Assembly: GCA_945897885.1 (NCBI GenBank)
Contig: CAMDGU010000004.1
Span: 46,398 to 110,397 of the forward strand
DNA from: Chitinophaga pinensis
GTDB lineage: Bacteria > Bacteroidota > Bacteroidia > NS11-12g > UBA9320
Length of the DNA: 64,000 bases
Reading direction: 5' to 3'
The first letter of the stretch is position 1. Each line of letters begins with the position of its first letter. The notes below the pieces were generated by a model. It was given only the letters and a program-made list of their open reading frames with translations, was not told where the DNA came from and made no database searches. The translations under genes were made by a program, and so were the position numbers. Shown here one piece after another: positions 60,642-64,000 of this stretch.

Positions 60642-60931
60642 TGGATAATAGAAAAAGATGGCCTCTTTGGGAGGTTTTTATACGAGGAAAACATGGTTTA
60701 AGCCACAAACATGTTGGAAGTTTACATGCTGCTGATGCCGATATGGCCATTGAAAATGCAAGAGATGTATATACTCGCAGGCAAGAAGGAATTAGTATTT
60801 GGGTAGTTGAATCAAAAGATATTGCGGCTTCTGACCCAAAATTAAATGATGCCATGTTTGAACCGGCTGCGGATAAAGTGTACCGTCATCCTACATTTTA
60901 CGATTTACCGGACGAATTGAAGCATATTTAA
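60641..60931 (+). CDS. paaB: Phenylacetyl-CoA epoxidase subunit PaaB
   Basis: A 96-residue small subunit, needed for the epoxidase complex though not catalytic. It shows WPLWEVFIRGKHGLSHKHVG near the start, then HAADADMAIENARDVYTRR and SIWVVESKDI, which are the family signatures. The ATG lies in the paaA stop codon. A 120-base gap with a palindromic repeat follows before paaC. Confidence 0.95.
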   Translation: MDNRKRWPLWEVFIRGKHGLSHKHVGSLHAADADMAIENARDVYTRRQEGISIWVVESKDIAASDPKLNDAMFEPAADKVYRHPTFYDLPDELKHI

Positions 60932-60998
60932 ATTTGATTTGAAAATTTGAAAATGAGACAATCTGAAAGTTACACCAAAAATTTCGTCGAAGTGAATT

Positions 60999-61014
60999 CC
61001 CCTCTTGAGAGGGG
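60999..61014. repeat. Palindromic CCCCTCT...AGAGGGG element in the paaB-paaC gap
   Basis: CCCCTCT and AGAGGGG flank a TG centre, and TTAGGGGTGTG follows. I remember this CCCCTCTTGAGAGGGG motif as a common Bacteroidota intergenic repeat, though this recollection is unchecked. In mRNA it would form a GC-rich hairpin inside the paa operon, which could lower paaC expression or protect the upstream message. Confidence 0.6.
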
Positions 61015-61051
61015 TTAGGGGTGTGTTTTATAATTTAAAAGTATTAAACCA

Positions 61052-61801
61052 TTGAACTCAAAAACAGAATACATACTCCACCTTGCTGATAACGGTCTCA
61101 TCTTAGCCCAAAGATTGGGTGAATGGTGTGGTCACGGCCCCGTTTTAGAACAAGATATAGCCCTTACCAATATAGCATTAGACGTATTAGGACAAGCCCG
61201 TTATTTTTACCAATATGCTGCCGAAGTGGATGGTCAAGGAAAGTCGGAAGATGACTATGCATACTTACGTGGCGAAAGAGAATTTAAAAATTTTCTTTTG
61301 TTAGAGCAACCAAATGGGGATTGGGCTCATACGATAATGCGTCAGTTTTTTTATGATAATTTTATGCAATTGGTTTATACCAAATTGCTGTTAAGCACCG
61401 ATAAACAAATAGCTGCCATTGCTTCCAAAGCTATAAAAGAAGTGAATTATCATTTGAAATTTAGTAGTGAATGGGTAATTCGAATGGGCGATGGAACCGA
61501 AGAAAGCCATGAACGAGTGCAAAATGCAGCTAACACGCTATGGGAATTTACAGGGGAATTGTTTGTGCCAACGGATTATGATAATGAAATGGCCTCACAA
61601 GGAATTGCACCGGATGTAACCTCATTGAAAAATGAGTGGGAAAATCGGGTGAATGAAATATTTGCGGAAGCTACCTTACAAGTTCCTCAAGCCATATGGT
61701 TTCAATCAGGTGGAAAAACCGGAGTGCATTCTGAAAATTTAGGTTTGTTGCTTACCGATTTGCAGTATTTGCAAAGAACCTATCCGGGCGCAAGTTGGTA
61801 A
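61052..61801 (+). CDS. paaC: Phenylacetyl-CoA epoxidase subunit PaaC
   Basis: A 249-residue ferritin-like structural partner of PaaA with a TTG start at 61052. The family blocks are LADNGLILAQRLGEWCGHGPVLEQDIAL, NIALDVLGQARYFYQYAAEV, DWAHTIMRQFFYDNFMQLVY and NYHLKFSSEWVIRMGDGTEE, with LLTDLQYLQRTYPGASW closing. The iron site of the family is degenerate in PaaC, which is why it is described as structural. It is 120 bases after paaB, with the palindromic repeat in between. Confidence 0.94.
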   Translation: MNSKTEYILHLADNGLILAQRLGEWCGHGPVLEQDIALTNIALDVLGQARYFYQYAAEVDGQGKSEDDYAYLRGEREFKNFLLLEQPNGDWAHTIMRQFFYDNFMQLVYTKLLLSTDKQIAAIASKAIKEVNYHLKFSSEWVIRMGDGTEESHERVQNAANTLWEFTGELFVPTDYDNEMASQGIAPDVTSLKNEWENRVNEIFAEATLQVPQAIWFQSGGKTGVHSENLGLLLTDLQYLQRTYPGASW

Positions 61802-61880
61802 TCTACAGAAAACTATTCTCCTTTCTTCGATTAATCCGCGAAAAAATCTTTTTACTCAATACCATCTTATCATTTCTAAT

Positions 61881-61888
61881 TATATTTG
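61881..61888 (+). promoter_or_regulatory. Candidate -7 box for the SPFH gene
   Basis: TATATTTG matches TAnnTTTG and ends 17 bases before the ATG at 61906. No -33 box is seen. Confidence 0.35.
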
Positions 61889-61905
61889 ACAAAAAATAAA
61901 TCCCT

Positions 61906-62823
61906 ATGGAATTAATATTTCTAGTACCAATCGTCCTTATTGTTTTAGCTTCTATTGTTACCATTCGTCAAGGTATGATTGGTGTTACCACTATTTTTGG
62001 AAAATACCACAGGGTACTTCGCCCGGGTTTGAGTTTCCGAATCCCATTTATTGAAATGGTATTTAAGCGAATCAGTATTCAAAACCGTTCTTCGGAATTG
62101 GGATTTCAGGCAGTTACACTCGATCAAGCTAATGTTAATTTTACAGCCCTGGTGCTTTATGCTGTTTTAAATCATGAAGAAGAAACTATAAAAAATGTAG
62201 CTTTTAAATTTATTGATGAACGCAGTTTTAACCAATCGTTGGTAAGAACAATTGAAGGAAACGTTCGGTCGTTTGTGGCTACTAAAAAACAAAGTGAAAT
62301 ATTAACGCTTCGCAATGAAATAGTACTTTATGTAAAAGACAATTTGGATGATATTTTACAAGAGTGGGGGTATCACTTGATTGATTTGCAGATGAACGAC
62401 ATCACTTTTGATGATGAAGTAATGCGAAGCATGGCTAAAGTAGTGGCAAGTAATAATTTGAAAGCCGCCGCTGAGAATGAAGGCCAAGCCTTATTAATTA
62501 CAAAAACAAAAGCTGCTGAAGCTGATGGAAATGCAGTTCGTATTTCTGCTGAGGCAGAGCGTCAGGCAGCCATGTTACGTGGTCAGGCTGTTGCTTCTTT
62601 CCGTGAGGAGGTAGCAAGAGGTATGAGCCTTGCTGCCAAAGAAATGCAAGCTTCTGAATTAGATAATTCTGTAATTTTATTTACCATGTGGACTGAAACA
62701 TTGAAACATGTTGCTGAAAACGGAAAAGGAAATGTAATTTTCCTTGACGGTTCAGTGGATGGTATGGAAAAGTCGGTAAAGCAAATGATGGCTATGCAAA
62801 AAATGCATAATGATAAAAAATAG
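61906..62823 (+). CDS. SPFH/band 7 membrane protein (slipin-like)
   Basis: A 305-residue membrane protein with an N-terminal helix (ELIFLVPIVLIVLASIVTI, no cleavage site). The SPFH domain (about 22-185) has GVTTIFGKYHRVLRPGLSFR, RSFNQSLVRTIEGNVRSFVA and the EWGYHLIDLQMNDITFDDEVMRSM block. From about 185 to 235 there is a coiled coil rich in Ala/Glu (KTKAAEADGNAVRISAEAERQAAM). Such proteins form membrane microdomains and rings. Insertion of this gene between paaC and paaD is unusual, and its relation to phenylacetate catabolism is unknown. Confidence 0.85.
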   Translation: MELIFLVPIVLIVLASIVTIRQGMIGVTTIFGKYHRVLRPGLSFRIPFIEMVFKRISIQNRSSELGFQAVTLDQANVNFTALVLYAVLNHEEETIKNVAFKFIDERSFNQSLVRTIEGNVRSFVATKKQSEILTLRNEIVLYVKDNLDDILQEWGYHLIDLQMNDITFDDEVMRSMAKVVASNNLKAAAENEGQALLITKTKAAEADGNAVRISAEAERQAAMLRGQAVASFREEVARGMSLAAKEMQASELDNSVILFTMWTETLKHVAENGKGNVIFLDGSVDGMEKSVKQMMAMQKMHNDKK

Positions 62824-62897
62824 AATTAAACGAGTATTTAAAGGCACAGAATGGATTATCTCAATCCTGGAGATTCTAATGTGTTTTTTTATCTGAT

Positions 62898-63203
62898 TTA
62901 TTCCATATTCAGTTTTTTGAAAAATACGTGGATGGCTGGTCCAAGTAATATGCCGACCGAAGTTAAAAAGGCTACTCCAATATACAATGCGTAGCAGGAG
63001 GCAAATAATTTACCTCCAAACGTGGTCATTCTATCTACAGGGCCCATTCCCGTTAGTATCATTGAAGCATTTATAAGTGAATCTATTGGGGTGAGATTAC
63101 CAAAATAGCTATAACCCAAAATGCCAATTACCAGTGAGAATAGCATGAAAAGAGAGCCGTAAAAAAAATGGCGATATTGGATAGGATGTAAGTATGCTTT
63201 CAT
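62898..63203 (-). CDS. Two-helix channel-like membrane protein
   Basis: A 101-residue protein, with the start taken at ATG 63203 (MKAYLHPIQYRHFFYGSLF); an ATG at 63239 in frame is less likely. Hydrophobic helices run at about 15-34 (YGSLFMLFSLVIGILGYSYF) and 72-92. The loop between them reads DSLINASMILTGMGPVDRMTTFGGKLFASCYALYIG in fragments: it has the layout of a potassium-channel pore loop (TLTTVGYGD type) with the selectivity filter changed to GMGPV. I recall such sequences as conserved hypothetical proteins. It is on the strand opposite to paaD and divergent from it. Confidence 0.6.
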   Translation of the reverse strand: MKAYLHPIQYRHFFYGSLFMLFSLVIGILGYSYFGNLTPIDSLINASMILTGMGPVDRMTTFGGKLFASCYALYIGVAFLTSVGILLGPAIHVFFKKLNME

Positions 63204-63259
63204 AAAATGATTTTTTGCCACAAAATTAAATATTCTCATTGCTTAAAATTTTAAACTCC

Positions 63260-63267
63260 TAAATTTG
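63260..63267 (+). promoter_or_regulatory. Candidate -7 box for paaD
   Basis: TAAATTTG matches TAnnTTTG and ends 14 bases before the ATG at 63282. Confidence 0.4.
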
Positions 63268-63281
63268 TTTGGTCAAATACG

Positions 63282-63788
63282 ATGTCGGAACAAAATTTTA
63301 AACCATACACTCCTAAGGCTATTTTGGATATTTTATCCTCCGTTTGCGATCCTGAAATACCGGTTTTAACCATTGAAGACTTAGGAATAATTAGAAGTGT
63401 TGATATTTTAGAAGATAAACCTATAATTACCATTACTCCAACGTATAGCGGCTGTCCGGCCATGACAATGATTGAAGTAGAAATGCGAACAGCAATGCTT
63501 GCAGCAGGTATTGCTGATTTTGAAATAAAAACAACGTTATCTCCACCTTGGACAACAGATTGGATAAGCCAAAATGGTTTAAAAAAGTTAGAAGAATATG
63601 GTATTGCCCCACCTGAAAAAAGCGCCACCTCTAAATTGGCACTTTTTGGAAAGGACTCAGAAGTAACATGCCCTCAATGTGGTTCAAAACATACTGAAAT
63701 GGTAAGTCGATTTGGTTCCACAGCCTGCAAATCCATGTATAAATGTTTGGATTGCAAAGAACCGTTTGATTATTTTAAATGTATTTAA
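63282..63788 (+). CDS. paaD: Phenylacetyl-CoA epoxidase-associated protein PaaD
   Basis: A 168-residue protein thought to help maturation of iron-sulfur/di-iron centres in the epoxidase. The N-terminal DUF59/MIP18 domain shows LSSVCDPEIPVLTIEDLGIIR and ITPTYSGCPAMTMIE. The C-terminal zinc ribbon has CPQCGSKHTEMVSRFGSTAC, MYKCLDCKEPFDYFKC. Both are intact. It is separated from paaC by the SPFH gene and the opposite-strand channel-like gene, and has its own candidate promoter. Confidence 0.95.
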   Translation: MSEQNFKPYTPKAILDILSSVCDPEIPVLTIEDLGIIRSVDILEDKPIITITPTYSGCPAMTMIEVEMRTAMLAAGIADFEIKTTLSPPWTTDWISQNGLKKLEEYGIAPPEKSATSKLALFGKDSEVTCPQCGSKHTEMVSRFGSTACKSMYKCLDCKEPFDYFKCI

Positions 63789-63880
63789 TGAGAAATTAGA
63801 TATTTTGAGTTTTTTTAATTGAATACAGACCTATTTGGATATTTAAAAGTCTAAAATCTAATAATCTAAAATCTAACATC

Positions 63881-63888
63881 TAAATTTG
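63881..63888 (+). promoter_or_regulatory. Candidate -7 box for paaH
   Basis: TAAATTTG matches TAnnTTTG and ends 5 bases before the ATG at 63894. It terminates a run of TCTAAAATCT-like repeats, so the match may partly reflect that repeat. Confidence 0.3.
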
Positions 63889-63893
63889 TCCCA

Positions 63894-64000
63894 ATGCAAA
63901 TAGGAATTATAGGTTCAGGAGCTATGGGCAGTGGAATAGCTCAAGTGGCCGCAACGGCATCCCACGCTACACTCATTTTTGACAGCAATCCGGCGGCATT
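63894..64000 (+). CDS. paaH: 3-hydroxyacyl-CoA dehydrogenase PaaH, N-terminal part (runs off window)
   Basis: The ATG at 63894 opens a frame that continues past the right edge. The 35 visible residues start MQIGIIGSGAMGSGIAQVAA, the NAD-binding Rossmann motif of 3-hydroxyacyl-CoA dehydrogenases, followed by ASHATLIFDSNP. With the paa genes upstream, this is most likely PaaH, which acts late in phenylacetate degradation. A 3-hydroxybutyryl-CoA dehydrogenase of other metabolism would have the same N-terminus. Confidence 0.8.
   Translation, partial: MQIGIIGSGAMGSGIAQVAATASHATLIFDSNPAA

Overview
This window is AT-rich chromosomal DNA from a member of the Bacteroidota, probably a gliding or type IX secretion (T9SS) lineage. 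The evidence is the gldE-gldD pair, several proteins ending in T9SS C-terminal sorting domains (both the short PNP type and the gliding-motility-associated type), paralogous SBBP-repeat giants, TonB-dependent uptake, start codons without Shine-Dalgarno sequences, and -7 boxes of the TAnnTTTG form. I see no insertion sequence, prophage, CRISPR array, rRNA or replication origin. The only RNA gene is one tRNA-His.

Layout. Positions 1-3165 (minus strand) hold the start of a coiled-coil lipoprotein, RNase G, a 29-residue basic ribosome-associated-type protein, a TPR membrane protein and HU. Positions 3296-6764 are mutY-ssb-gldE-gldD, followed by an orphan in-frame fragment of a surface protein. 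Positions 7151-12013 (minus) hold a 1007-residue TPR protein, a T9SS cargo protein and a tandem universal stress protein. A decayed DUF2147 gene (12146-12593) and a flippase (12730-14049) follow. A divergent promoter region then drives tRNA-His, with a DUF4399 lipoprotein beginning one base after the tRNA CCA. Next come an M16 peptidase with a clear terminator, a 54-residue orphan gene, and an overlapping three-gene surface cassette (18111-20496: small barrel, mini T9SS cargo, tail-fibre-like glycine-rich protein).

Positions 20872-30257 hold a YihY/BrkB protein, a LamG/Ig-like T9SS protein, a two-component system, guaA, a type 1 periplasmic-binding-fold protein and an RsmB-like rRNA methylase. 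Positions 30254-32178 (minus) hold an ArnT-like glycosyltransferase and a YjbR-like protein. Then follow SBBP giant 1, recQ, a glycosyltransferase, an unknown exported protein, a repeat-rich spacer, a YpfJ-type zinc peptidase, and a TonB-dependent receptor behind a 7-1-7 palindrome that sits between its promoter boxes. Positions 44211-50606 form the housekeeping run rsh-fur-purA-sucC-tsaC-ABM.

Positions 50673-52981 encode a TPR protein and a CAP-domain protein in adjacent frames, joined at a run of ten A residues. They look like one gene separated by a -1 shift. SBBP giant 2 with a small barrel follows, then a PorT-like barrel on the minus strand. The window ends in the phenylacetate catabolic cluster: TerB-like, paaE, paaA, paaB, paaC, an SPFH protein, a channel-like membrane protein on the opposite strand, paaD, and the start of paaH.

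The most interesting points are the A10 frameshift joining the TPR and CAP halves, the tRNA-His/lipoprotein junction that would give a leaderless mRNA, the palindromic operator over the receptor promoter, the tail-fibre-like surface cassette, and the recurring short distance between -7 boxes and start codons.
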